64,000 nucleotides of DNA, taken from Ruminococcus hominis. Lineage in GTDB: Bacteria > Bacillota > Clostridia > Lachnospirales > Lachnospiraceae. Made by a program: the position numbers and the translations under genes. How positions within the stretch are numbered: the stretch's first letter is position 1; each line of letters starts with the position of its first letter. The notes under the pieces are model-generated. The model ran no database searches, was not told where the DNA came from, and saw only the letters and a program-made list of their open reading frames with translations. Positions 16,266 through 24,725 of the stretch are shown here, one piece after another. The stretch lies in contig NZ_JACOPE010000001.1 of NCBI RefSeq assembly GCF_014287355.1, positions 620,001 through 684,000 of the forward strand, read 5' to 3'.

Positions 16266-17514
16266 GCAAGTTGCATTTGTATTGGGAATACTGATAAGCT
16301 GCTGTTTGCTAGGTGGTTGTGAAGGCGAAGACAAACATAATGTCTCAATTACTTTAATTCATGCCTGGGGCGGTACAGAAAAAGATCATGCTGAAATGAG
16401 AGATATTTACGCTGAGTTTCAAAAAGAGTATCCGGAGATTGACTTACAGATTATTTCGATGCCGACGAGTGAAGAGATGATGAGAAAGGTAGAAGATATG
16501 GTAATGGTTGGTAATGTTCCGGATATTATCTCTTTTAGTGGAGTTGGTGAAAATTGTCTGTATGATTTTTTAGTTGAAAATGATATGGCATTAGATATTC
16601 AGCCATATATAGAGCGAGATAATGATTTTTCCCAAAGCATATCAGATGTGAATAGGGAATATTGGAAAACCAAGAATGGAGAGTTGTATTCTGTGTCAGA
16701 TGTTCTTATGTTAAGTGGTGGATATTGGTACAATGAGGATATTTTAAATGCAGCAGGAATTGAGCAAGTGCCGAAAAGTTGGGATGAATTTCAGATGATG
16801 TGTAACCAGATCAGTGATTGGGCATTGAAAGAAGGAACAGAGATAACAGCACTTCAACCAGCGGCAGAGGGATATTTATATTGTATAGATCATATGCTTT
16901 CAGGTAGTGAACAAGCCAGGACAAAGGGACAGCAGTTTGTATATCAAGAGGAAGAGTTCACTACTGCGATAAATCAGCTGAAACAATTGTATAGTTTATC
17001 TGTTTCAAAAACTCCAGAGTATAGTTATCGAGATGAAACGAATCTCTTCAATGAAGGAAAACTGGCAATTTACATCAATGGTGTATGGAGTGCTCCAATG
17101 ATTTCAGATGATATTAATGCAAAGTATGCTTTACTTCCATCATGTACAGAAAAAACTGTATCATGTGAATCTTCAGGTCTTGGATATGTATTAGGAAAGA
17201 GTGGAAATGAAGAAAGACAGGAAGCGGCAGTAAGCTTTTTAAAGTATATGCTTAGCAAAGACGTTCAGTTACAGATTCTTGAGAGGACGGAACAAATTCC
17301 GGCGAATCCGGATGTTTCGGTAGAGCTATATAAGGAAAATAAAGATAAATTATATCAAGCGGTATCATTGGTTCTTGAAGCTGATGAAAAAATAGAAGTT
17401 CCAAGTAACATCTGGTCACTAGAACAAAAAAATTATTTTACTGAATCAATTTTTGATTTATTGGCGGGAACAATCTCAGTACAAGAATTTGAAGAAAATA
17501 TAAAAATGAAATAG
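16249..17514 (+). CDS. Solute-binding lipoprotein co-transcribed with the two-component system
   Basis: A 421-residue family-1 solute-binding lipoprotein, with a signal peptide ending L-G-G-C at about residue 20. The frame extends further upstream inside the regulator gene, but ATG 16249, preceded by AAAAGGA, is the natural start and gives a clean lipoprotein signal. It overlaps the response regulator by 17 bases and is followed by a strong terminator, so it belongs to the sensor operon and not to importer B, which has its own binding protein. It may present ligand to the kinase as a co-sensor, or be a second binding protein for importer B. Confidence 0.85.
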   Translation: MKKRIRQVAFVLGILISCCLLGGCEGEDKHNVSITLIHAWGGTEKDHAEMRDIYAEFQKEYPEIDLQIISMPTSEEMMRKVEDMVMVGNVPDIISFSGVGENCLYDFLVENDMALDIQPYIERDNDFSQSISDVNREYWKTKNGELYSVSDVLMLSGGYWYNEDILNAAGIEQVPKSWDEFQMMCNQISDWALKEGTEITALQPAAEGYLYCIDHMLSGSEQARTKGQQFVYQEEEFTTAINQLKQLYSLSVSKTPEYSYRDETNLFNEGKLAIYINGVWSAPMISDDINAKYALLPSCTEKTVSCESSGLGYVLGKSGNEERQEAAVSFLKYMLSKDVQLQILERTEQIPANPDVSVELYKENKDKLYQAVSLVLEADEKIEVPSNIWSLEQKNYFTESIFDLLAGTISVQEFEENIKMK

Positions 17515-17520
17515 TTGGAG

Positions 17521-17565
17521 AGAGTGCATATTGACTTAAAGTGAGTTGATGCGCACTCTTTTTTT
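17521..17565 (+). terminator. Intrinsic terminator of the kinase-regulator-binding protein operon
   Basis: AGAGTGC at 17521-17527 pairs with GCACTCT at 17553-17559, followed by an unbroken run of T. It separates the sensor operon from importer B. Confidence 0.85.
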
Positions 17566-17629
17566 GTACAAAACATGTAAAATATTGACACGAGGTAAAA
17601 ATAATCCATGCTTTGTTCGGCAATGTGTA

Positions 17630-17647
17630 AATAACATGCATGTTATT
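17630..17647. promoter_or_regulatory. 18-bp perfect palindrome upstream of importer B
   Basis: AATAACATGCATGTTATT is a perfect palindrome without loop, 82 bases before the binding-protein start. It sits where an operator for the importer B promoter would be expected. An AraC-type regulator usually binds direct repeats, so a different, unidentified regulator may act here. Confidence 0.45.
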
Positions 17648-17728
17648 GTCAATACCATACATTCAAAATGCACAAAAAGTAAGGTAGAATTAATTCAACA
17701 AATAAGGAGAAACACGGGAGGAAAAAAG

Positions 17729-19030
17729 ATGAGAAAGAAATTGGTAAGTGTACTTCTAGTAGCAGCAATGGGTGTATCCGTATTAGTAGGATGTGGAAGC
17801 AGTTCAGGAAACGAAGGAGATAAGAAAGCTTCCGGTGATGAAAATGTTTTGGAGTTTTATCATGGATATTATCAGGATGAAAGTGAATGGCCGGCAGCAC
17901 AGGTAATGAGAGATATCTATGATGAATTTGCACAGGAACATGCAGACGGAGATGTAACTTTTAAACCGATTGCTGTTGAGAACAGAGATGATATTGTTAG
18001 TGCACAGGTTGCTGGTGGATCATACCCGGATATGGTAGATGTTGGAGGAAATGGAGTACCACAGGCTGCAATTTCACAGGAGCTTGTTTATGATCTGAAG
18101 CCATATATTGATGAAAATAATCTTCAGGACGCAGTAGGACTTAACTATACACAGCATGATCTAGATGGTCATATTTATGCTGTACATGATCAGATTGAAA
18201 GCCGTGGTCTTTGGTATAACGCAGCGCTGTTTGAAAAAGCAGGTGTTTCTGCAGATGCATTTGCAGACTGGAATACATTCAAAGATGCAATGACAAAGAT
18301 TGCAGGTTTAGGTGATGAATCTTATGGATATATTGCCGGACAGGGATCTGGATGCATTATAAATGCAATTATGGCATCTACAGACGCTGGAAAGAAGATG
18401 GTAGAGTCTGAGTTGACAGAAGATATTATTAATTCTGATGAGTTTGCTAATGCATTCAAGACAACAGCAAAATTAGATCAGGCAAATGGTTCAGAGCATA
18501 CAACAGATGATAATGGAAATCTGATGGCTGAGTTTAATACAAATGGAAAAGTAGGAGTACTTTTCAATGGTGTATGGAACGCAAGTGGAATTGATGAATC
18601 TTTAGTTGATGCTATTGAGCCTGCACTGTTCCCGGGAAATATCTCTATTTCATCAGCAGGTGGCGGACTTACAGTTGCAAACAACATGAGTGAAGAGAAA
18701 ACAGCACTTGCACTTGAATTTGTTAAGTATATGACAAGTGCGGAAGTTCAGGAAAAAATCTTTACAGGTGTTCAGGCAAACCCATGTAACACAACAGTTG
18801 ATCTGAATGCACTTGCAGAGGCGAGTGGAGATGCTGCCACAATGAAACTTGCTAAAGCATGTGCTCAGGTTAATGAAGCAGATACAATTGTAATCGACAT
18901 GAAATATACATGGGGATCTGACGTTAACAAAGCGATTATAAACGCACTTATGGAGTGTGCTGTTTCAGGAACAGACATCGATGCAAGATTTGAGGCACTC
19001 CAGAAAGAATTACTTGCATTAATCGGTTAA
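17729..19030 (+). CDS. Sugar ABC transporter solute-binding lipoprotein (importer B)
   Basis: A 434-residue family-1 binding protein. The lipoprotein signal is short and ends L-V-G-C, then a Ser/Gly/Asn/Glu linker. The open frame runs 61 codons further upstream, but ATG 17729 has GGGAGG 7 bases before it and begins the signal peptide. It starts the operon with two permeases, GH29, an oxidoreductase, a hexosamine kinase and GH36. Ligand is therefore probably a fucosylated, alpha-galactosylated or GalNAc-containing oligosaccharide (inference). Confidence 0.9.
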   Translation: MRKKLVSVLLVAAMGVSVLVGCGSSSGNEGDKKASGDENVLEFYHGYYQDESEWPAAQVMRDIYDEFAQEHADGDVTFKPIAVENRDDIVSAQVAGGSYPDMVDVGGNGVPQAAISQELVYDLKPYIDENNLQDAVGLNYTQHDLDGHIYAVHDQIESRGLWYNAALFEKAGVSADAFADWNTFKDAMTKIAGLGDESYGYIAGQGSGCIINAIMASTDAGKKMVESELTEDIINSDEFANAFKTTAKLDQANGSEHTTDDNGNLMAEFNTNGKVGVLFNGVWNASGIDESLVDAIEPALFPGNISISSAGGGLTVANNMSEEKTALALEFVKYMTSAEVQEKIFTGVQANPCNTTVDLNALAEASGDAATMKLAKACAQVNEADTIVIDMKYTWGSDVNKAIINALMECAVSGTDIDARFEALQKELLALIG

Positions 19031-19049
19031 TTATAAATGATCTAGTTTC

Positions 19050-19085
19050 AATGGGGGAGGGGAGCTATTGTCCCTTCCCATTTTT
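19050..19085 (+). terminator. Intercistronic hairpin after importer B binding protein
   Basis: AATGGGGGAGGGGA pairs with TCCCTTCCCATT around a short loop and runs into TTTTT. A partial terminator that would favour binding-protein synthesis over the downstream genes. Confidence 0.65.
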
Positions 19086-19100
19086 GTTGGAGGTATTAAA

Positions 19101-20036
19101 TTGAAAGAGAATCTTAGCTATAAGAAGAAAAAAAGTAAATTGGGTATAAGGCGCACAGGATTTATTATTGCTTTTTTGGCACCGACAATTCTGGCGTTTT
19201 GTGTGTTTTATCTTTATCCAATTATTACAGTATTTGCGACATCCTTCTGTAAGTGGGATTACAGTAATATTACATCTCCAGAATTTTTTGGGTTTCAGGA
19301 TTTATGGAATAACTATGAGTATATTTTTAAAAAATATCCATTCTTTTGGGAAGCACTTAAAAACTCTGCAACTTGGGCACTCCTTGGTGCAATAGTTCAG
19401 ATTCCGATTGCTACCTTAATAGCACTTGCATTATCAAGAAAAGTAAAGGGAATCAAGTTTGTACGAAATGTTTACATCATTCCGAATATGATTTCTACAG
19501 CGGCGATGGGAGTGATTTTCTTACAGTTATATAATCCATCTTATGGAATTATCAATCCTATTATCAGATTATTCAATAAAGATTTTACAGATAGTGTGCT
19601 GCTGTTAAAAGGACCGGCATTTATAGCTATGACATGTGCATATATCTTCTTTACAGGAACAACAACATTAATGATACTTGGTAATATCATGGCAGTTCCG
19701 GAAGAAGTGAGAGAAGCTGCGATGTTAGATGGAGCCAGTGGATTAAAGCAGGATTGGTACATTACAATTCCAATGATTAAAGGAACACTGAAAACAGTAT
19801 CTGTGCTTGCCGCAACTTCAGGATTCCTTCTTTACAACGAAGTTTATTTCCTGACAAAAGGAGCAGCAGGAACATACAGTATTAGTTATGTGATTCGAGA
19901 GTTAGCAATCACAAGTCCGAGAACTCAGTTTGGACGAGCAAATGCGGTGGCTATGATACAGATTTTAGCAGGTATGGTCATTATTCTTGTAATTAATTTC
20001 GCATACAGTGTTTCATTCAAAAAAGAGAAACATTAG
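19101..20036 (+). CDS. Sugar ABC transporter permease, MalF type (importer B)
   Basis: A 311-residue CUT1-family permease with six predicted helices and the EAA loop E-A-A-M-L-D-G-A-S near residue 210. The start is most likely TTG 19101: GGAGGT lies 6 bases upstream of it, while the longer frame would begin inside the terminator hairpin at 19050-19085. A TTG start is unusual and fits low expression of the permease relative to the binding protein. No ATPase gene is linked. Confidence 0.88.
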   Translation: MKENLSYKKKKSKLGIRRTGFIIAFLAPTILAFCVFYLYPIITVFATSFCKWDYSNITSPEFFGFQDLWNNYEYIFKKYPFFWEALKNSATWALLGAIVQIPIATLIALALSRKVKGIKFVRNVYIIPNMISTAAMGVIFLQLYNPSYGIINPIIRLFNKDFTDSVLLLKGPAFIAMTCAYIFFTGTTTLMILGNIMAVPEEVREAAMLDGASGLKQDWYITIPMIKGTLKTVSVLAATSGFLLYNEVYFLTKGAAGTYSISYVIRELAITSPRTQFGRANAVAMIQILAGMVIILVINFAYSVSFKKEKH

Positions 20037-20054
20037 GGAGGAGCGTGATAAATA

Positions 20055-20909
20055 ATGAAAAAATCTTTACATGGAAAAAAAGTAAAAAATATGCCGACAG
20101 GGACTAAAATCGTTACATATATCTGTTTAGCATGGGCACTGATTGTATCACTCGTACCATTAGTATGGTTGGGATTATCAAGTTTGAAAAAAGATCCTAT
20201 GGCAAGACCAGGATTTCAGCTTCCGGAGTCGATTTGCATTGATGGATATATTTCTACATTTAAAGACCTTCATGTACTTCGTTATTTTGGAAACAGTTTG
20301 TTTGTTGCAGGCGTATCTGTATTGATCAGTGTGGTTATGATCTCTATGTCAGCTTATGTAGTGGCAAGAATGGAATTTCGTGGTAAAGCACTGGTAAATA
20401 TTCTTTTATATTCCACTATGTTTATTCCCGCAACAGCTTTAACATATCCGGTATATAACCTTATTAATAATCTGCATTTATATGATACTCGTGCAGCATT
20501 AATTTTAATTTATTCTTGCAGTGGTATCGCAGTCAGCTTCTTTGTTATAAAAAATTATTATGACAATATTCCAAAAGAGTTGGAGGAAGCTGCAAGAATT
20601 GATGGTTGTACTTATTTCCAAACATGGGTAAAAGTTATTTTCCCAATTGCACGACCGGGAATTATGACAGCTGCAGTTTTAGCTTTCTTAAGTAACTGGA
20701 ATGAATATTACTGGGCATCACTTGTACTGATCACAAGAGAAAAATTAACAGTTCCGGCATTGCTGTCAACATTTACAACATCATTTAATACGAACTATAA
20801 CGGACTGTTTTCAGCAATGGTTGTTATCATTCTTCCACCGGTAATCTTATATTGCGTATTTAGTAAATTCTTTATTGAAGCATTATCCGGCGGTGCTGTG
20901 AAAGGGTAA
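20055..20909 (+). CDS. Sugar ABC transporter permease, MalG type (importer B)
   Basis: A 284-residue CUT1-family permease with six predicted helices, EAA loop E-E-A-A-R-I-D-G-C-T near residue 178, and a C-terminus ending F-I-E-A-L-S-G-G-A-V-K-G. It lies 18 bases after the partner permease with GGGAGGAG as ribosome site. It forms the channel of importer B with the preceding gene. Confidence 0.9.
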   Translation: MKKSLHGKKVKNMPTGTKIVTYICLAWALIVSLVPLVWLGLSSLKKDPMARPGFQLPESICIDGYISTFKDLHVLRYFGNSLFVAGVSVLISVVMISMSAYVVARMEFRGKALVNILLYSTMFIPATALTYPVYNLINNLHLYDTRAALILIYSCSGIAVSFFVIKNYYDNIPKELEEAARIDGCTYFQTWVKVIFPIARPGIMTAAVLAFLSNWNEYYWASLVLITREKLTVPALLSTFTTSFNTNYNGLFSAMVVIILPPVILYCVFSKFFIEALSGGAVKG

Positions 20910-20941
20910 TTGTAGATAATTGAAAGACGAGGAGAAAATAA

Positions 20942-22249
20942 ATGAATCAGGAAATTAGAGAACGAACAAAGTGGTTTATGGATGCACGATTTGGAATGTT
21001 TATACATTGGGGATTATATTCGATTCCAGCCTGTGGTGAGTGGGTTATGTCAGAAAAAGAGATGACTGTAGAAGAGTATAGAACGTATTTTGAACAGTTT
21101 GATCCAGTAGATTATGATCCGAAAAAATGGGTTCGATTAGCCAAAGAAGCAGGAATGAAATATGTAGTATTAACTGCAAAACACCATGATGGTTTTTGCT
21201 TGTTTGATTCCAAACTTACAGATTATAAATCAACAAATACAAAAGCCGGACGTGATCTGGTAAGAGAATTTGTAGATGCATGTAGAGAAGAAGATTTAAA
21301 GGTAGGACTTTATTTTTCCATTATTGACTGGAAACATCCAGATTTCCCGAAATATGGCGATCGTCAGCACCCGATGAGAAATAATGAAGCATACAAGGAG
21401 GAAAAAATCGATTTTGACAGATATTTGGATTACATGCACGGACAGGTAAAAGAACTTGTTACAAATTATGGAAAATTAGATTTATTATGGTTTGATTTTT
21501 CTTATGATGATATGACAGGTGAAAAATGGAAAGCAACAGAATTGATCAAAATGGTACGTCATTATCAGCCGGATGTAATCATTGATAATCGTTTGGAAGG
21601 TGCTGGAGATAACCATGGAAGTATTGCAACAGATAATCCATTGATTTACAGTGGTGATTTTGCAAGTCCGGAACAGATCATTCCGCCAAAAGGTGTATGT
21701 GATATCAATGGAGAGCCAATTCCATGGGAACTTTGCGCAACAATGAATAATCACTGGGGATATTGCAACTTCGACCATCAGTATAAAACACCTGAGATGC
21801 TGGTGAGAAAACTTGTAGAGTGTGTTAGCAAGGGTGGTAACATGATTTTGAATGTAGGACCTGATGCGAAAGGAAACATTCCAAAGGAAAGTGTTGAAAT
21901 ACTCAAAGAAGTTGGAAACTGGATGGATAAGAATAAAGAAAGTATTTATGGATGTGGAATATCAGATCTTGAGAAACCTGATTGGGGAAGATATACAGAG
22001 AAAGACGGAGTGATTTATGCACATGTTTACGAGACACCTTTAGGAGCACTTCCGCTCTATGGAATCAGTCCTGAAAAACTGGATAGAATTACATATTTAG
22101 CTGATGGAAGTGAAGTGAAAAGAGGAGAAGCATGGAATACAGCTCTTTATACAGATGTTGCATTTGTATCATTTGGAGATGATCCGGTATTTACTTATCC
22201 ATTGCCAGATGAAAAAGACACTGTATTAAAAATTCAACTCAAGAATTGA
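20942..22249 (+). CDS. GH29 alpha-L-fucosidase
   Basis: A 435-residue glycoside hydrolase of family 29. The N-terminal barrel opens with W-F-x-D-A-R-F-G-M-F-I-H-W-G-L-Y-S and has the A-K-H-H-D-G-F sugar-binding motif. L-D-L-L-W-F-D places the nucleophile at Asp185. There is no signal peptide, so the enzyme acts on imported glycans in the cytoplasm; family members release alpha-1,3/1,4 or alpha-1,6 fucose with retention. The acid/base residue is not conserved enough to place by eye. It complements the GH95 enzyme, which usually takes alpha-1,2-linked fucose. Confidence 0.92.
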   Translation: MNQEIRERTKWFMDARFGMFIHWGLYSIPACGEWVMSEKEMTVEEYRTYFEQFDPVDYDPKKWVRLAKEAGMKYVVLTAKHHDGFCLFDSKLTDYKSTNTKAGRDLVREFVDACREEDLKVGLYFSIIDWKHPDFPKYGDRQHPMRNNEAYKEEKIDFDRYLDYMHGQVKELVTNYGKLDLLWFDFSYDDMTGEKWKATELIKMVRHYQPDVIIDNRLEGAGDNHGSIATDNPLIYSGDFASPEQIIPPKGVCDINGEPIPWELCATMNNHWGYCNFDHQYKTPEMLVRKLVECVSKGGNMILNVGPDAKGNIPKESVEILKEVGNWMDKNKESIYGCGISDLEKPDWGRYTEKDGVIYAHVYETPLGALPLYGISPEKLDRITYLADGSEVKRGEAWNTALYTDVAFVSFGDDPVFTYPLPDEKDTVLKIQLKN

Positions 22250-22271
22250 GAATGAGGAAGGAAGAAAAACG

Positions 22272-23534
22272 ATGAAGCAGGTAACCAGTATTTTGATTGG
22301 GGCAGGATTGAGGGGTGGCTATGTATATTCTCAGTATGCATTGGATCACCCAGATGAATTTAAAGTGGTAGCTGTGGCAGAACCAGACCAAGAACGTAGA
22401 GAACTTTTTGCAGCAAAACATAATATTCCAAAAGAGCTACAGTATGAATCATATGAAGAATTATTACAACAAGACAAAATTGCAGATTGTGCTATGATTT
22501 GTACACAGGATAAAATGCATTATGAACCGGTTACTATGGCATTGCAAAAAGGATATCATGTTTTATGTGAAAAACCGATGTCTCCAAATAAAGACGAAAT
22601 TGTAAAAATGGGAGCAATGGCAAAGAAATATAATCGAATATTATCAGTATGTCATGTTTTGCGCTACTCACCTTTTTTCTCAAAAATAAAAGAAATTTTA
22701 GACGAGGAAAGAATTGGAAGAATGATGTCAATTCAGCATATTGAGGAAGTAGGATATTGGCATCATGCACATAGCTTTGTGAGAGGAAATTGGAGAAATA
22801 AAGAAGAATCAAGTCCAATGATATTGCAGAAATGCTGTCATGATATGGATATTATGTTATGGTTAGCTGATAGTAAGTGTAAAAAAATTAGTTCTTTTGG
22901 AGAACTTACATATTTTACAGAAGAAAATGCACCTGTAAATGCACCGAGATATTGCATGGACGGATGTGAACATAGAGATAAATGTCCGTTTTATGCACCA
23001 CGTTTTTACTTAGAACATCCGAAAGCTGTGGAAGACGGACTTGTATATGCAGTAACTGATCAGGCAGATTCAGAACATGTCCTAGAGGAGTTAAAGAAAG
23101 GACCTTATGGAAGATGTGTGTTCCATTCTGATAATACAGTTGTGGATCATCAGACAGTAGATATCGAATTTGAAAACCAAGTTACAGCTTCATTTTTGAT
23201 GACAGCGTTTACAAATCAGTGCGCAAGAAGAATTCGAATTATGGGAACTAAAGGCGAATTAAAAGGTGATATGGAGGCAGGAACAATAGAAATCATAGAT
23301 TTTGTAAGTGGAACAAATGATTTGATTCAACTTCATACACCTTCAAAGGGACATAGCGGAAGTGATATGAATATGATGCGTGAGTTTGTTCGTATGGTTG
23401 GAGAAGGAAAAACAGGAAAAACAGATGCGTCAGTTTCTGTGGCAAGTCATTTGATGGCTCTTGCAGCTGAAGAAGCCAGAATTAGAAAAACTGTGATTGA
23501 TTTTGAAGAATACAGTGCCTACGAGACAAAATAG
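22272..23534 (+). CDS. Gfo/Idh/MocA family oxidoreductase with cysteine cluster
   Basis: A 420-residue NAD(P)-binding protein. The N-terminal Rossmann fold begins I-L-I-G-A-G-L-R-G, and C-E-K-P near residue 97 carries the lysine-proline pair of the family active site. The substrate domain includes H-V-L-R-Y-S-P-F. Around residue 222 there is a cysteine-rich insertion, C-M-D-G-C-E-H-R-D-K-C-P, which could bind a metal. The fold is used by sugar dehydrogenases, by RgNanOx, and by NAD-dependent glycosidases such as GH109 (alpha-N-acetylgalactosaminidase). Position between GH29 and a hexosamine kinase suggests a step in glycan breakdown, but the reaction is unassigned. Confidence 0.85.
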   Translation: MKQVTSILIGAGLRGGYVYSQYALDHPDEFKVVAVAEPDQERRELFAAKHNIPKELQYESYEELLQQDKIADCAMICTQDKMHYEPVTMALQKGYHVLCEKPMSPNKDEIVKMGAMAKKYNRILSVCHVLRYSPFFSKIKEILDEERIGRMMSIQHIEEVGYWHHAHSFVRGNWRNKEESSPMILQKCCHDMDIMLWLADSKCKKISSFGELTYFTEENAPVNAPRYCMDGCEHRDKCPFYAPRFYLEHPKAVEDGLVYAVTDQADSEHVLEELKKGPYGRCVFHSDNTVVDHQTVDIEFENQVTASFLMTAFTNQCARRIRIMGTKGELKGDMEAGTIEIIDFVSGTNDLIQLHTPSKGHSGSDMNMMREFVRMVGEGKTGKTDASVSVASHLMALAAEEARIRKTVIDFEEYSAYETK

Positions 23535-23597
23535 AAAATGAAAAACATAAAATGATGAAGGGATTTATCCTCAGCATTTATGGGAAGGGAGTAAGTG

Positions 23598-24710
23598 ATG
23601 AATAGAGTATCAGAAGAACAGTTGAAAGAAGCAATTAATGGATTTCAGTTTGAAGGTAATCTTATCAGTATTAAGCCCTATGGAAGTGGCCATATCAATG
23701 ATACATATTTGTTGATGTATGAGATTGGAAAAATGGGATCAATAAGAGTGATTTTGCAAAGAGTGAATCAAGAGATTTTTACTAACCCAGTTGAATTAAT
23801 GCGGAATATTGAAGGAGTCACAACATACTTAAAGAAAATAATAAAGAAAAATGGAGGAGATCCAGAGAGAGAAACATTAAATTTGATTCCGGCAAAAGAT
23901 GAAAAATATTATTTTGTGGATTCCAAGGGAGAGTACTGGAGATCTTATAAGTATATTACAGATGCAACAAGCTATGATCTTGTGGAAAATCCGAAAGATT
24001 TTTATGAAAGCGCAGTAGCATTTGGACATTTTCAAAAATTATTGTCAAATTATCCGGCAGAAACACTGAATGAAACAATTAAGGGATTTCATGATACAGA
24101 ATCTAGATTGAATGCATTTAAGGAGGCTGTTGAAAAAGATAGCTTTGGACGTGCAGCAAAAGTACAAAAGGAGATTCAGTTTGTCCTTGAGCGTGAAGAA
24201 ATAGCAAGTGTTTTTGGAAAACTATTGGCAAAAGGCGAGATCCCATTACGAGTAACACATAATGATACAAAGTTAAATAATATTATGATAGATTACGCTA
24301 CAGGAAAAGGACTCTGTGTAATAGATTTAGATACGATTATGCCAGGACTGGCGATGAATGATTTTGGCGATTCTATTCGCTTTGGTGCGAGTACAGCAGC
24401 AGAGGATGAAAAAGATTTAGAGAAGGTTACTTGTAGTATGGAGTTATTTGAACTTTATACTAAAGGTTTTCTTGAAGAATGTAGAGAACAATTGACAACA
24501 AAAGAAATAGAACTTTTGCCAATGGGAGCTAAGGTGATGACTTTTGAATGCGGAATACGATTCCTGACGGATTATCTTGAAGGAGATCATTATTTTAAGA
24601 TTCATAGAGAAGACCATAATCTGGATAGATGTCGAACACAATTTAAGCTTGTTGCAGACATGGAAAAGAAATGGGATTTAATGCAGAAGATTGTTGAAAA
24701 ATACCAATAA
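23598..24710 (+). CDS. N-acetylhexosamine 1-kinase-like phosphotransferase
   Basis: A 370-residue kinase of the aminoglycoside phosphotransferase superfamily. T-H-N-D-T-K-L-N-N, with catalytic Asp223, and V-I-D-L-D-T-I-M-P-G, the magnesium-binding segment, match the NahK/LnpB kinases of bifidobacteria, which phosphorylate GalNAc or GlcNAc at O1 in the lacto-N-biose/galacto-N-biose pathway. F-G-D-S-I-R-F-G-A is also conserved. ATG 23598 is chosen over the overlapping GTG at 23595 because GGAAGGGAG is best spaced to it. The usual partner phosphorylase (GH112) is not in this window. Confidence 0.85.
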   Translation: MNRVSEEQLKEAINGFQFEGNLISIKPYGSGHINDTYLLMYEIGKMGSIRVILQRVNQEIFTNPVELMRNIEGVTTYLKKIIKKNGGDPERETLNLIPAKDEKYYFVDSKGEYWRSYKYITDATSYDLVENPKDFYESAVAFGHFQKLLSNYPAETLNETIKGFHDTESRLNAFKEAVEKDSFGRAAKVQKEIQFVLEREEIASVFGKLLAKGEIPLRVTHNDTKLNNIMIDYATGKGLCVIDLDTIMPGLAMNDFGDSIRFGASTAAEDEKDLEKVTCSMELFELYTKGFLEECREQLTTKEIELLPMGAKVMTFECGIRFLTDYLEGDHYFKIHREDHNLDRCRTQFKLVADMEKKWDLMQKIVEKYQ

Positions 24711-24725
24711 CAAGGGAAAATATAT

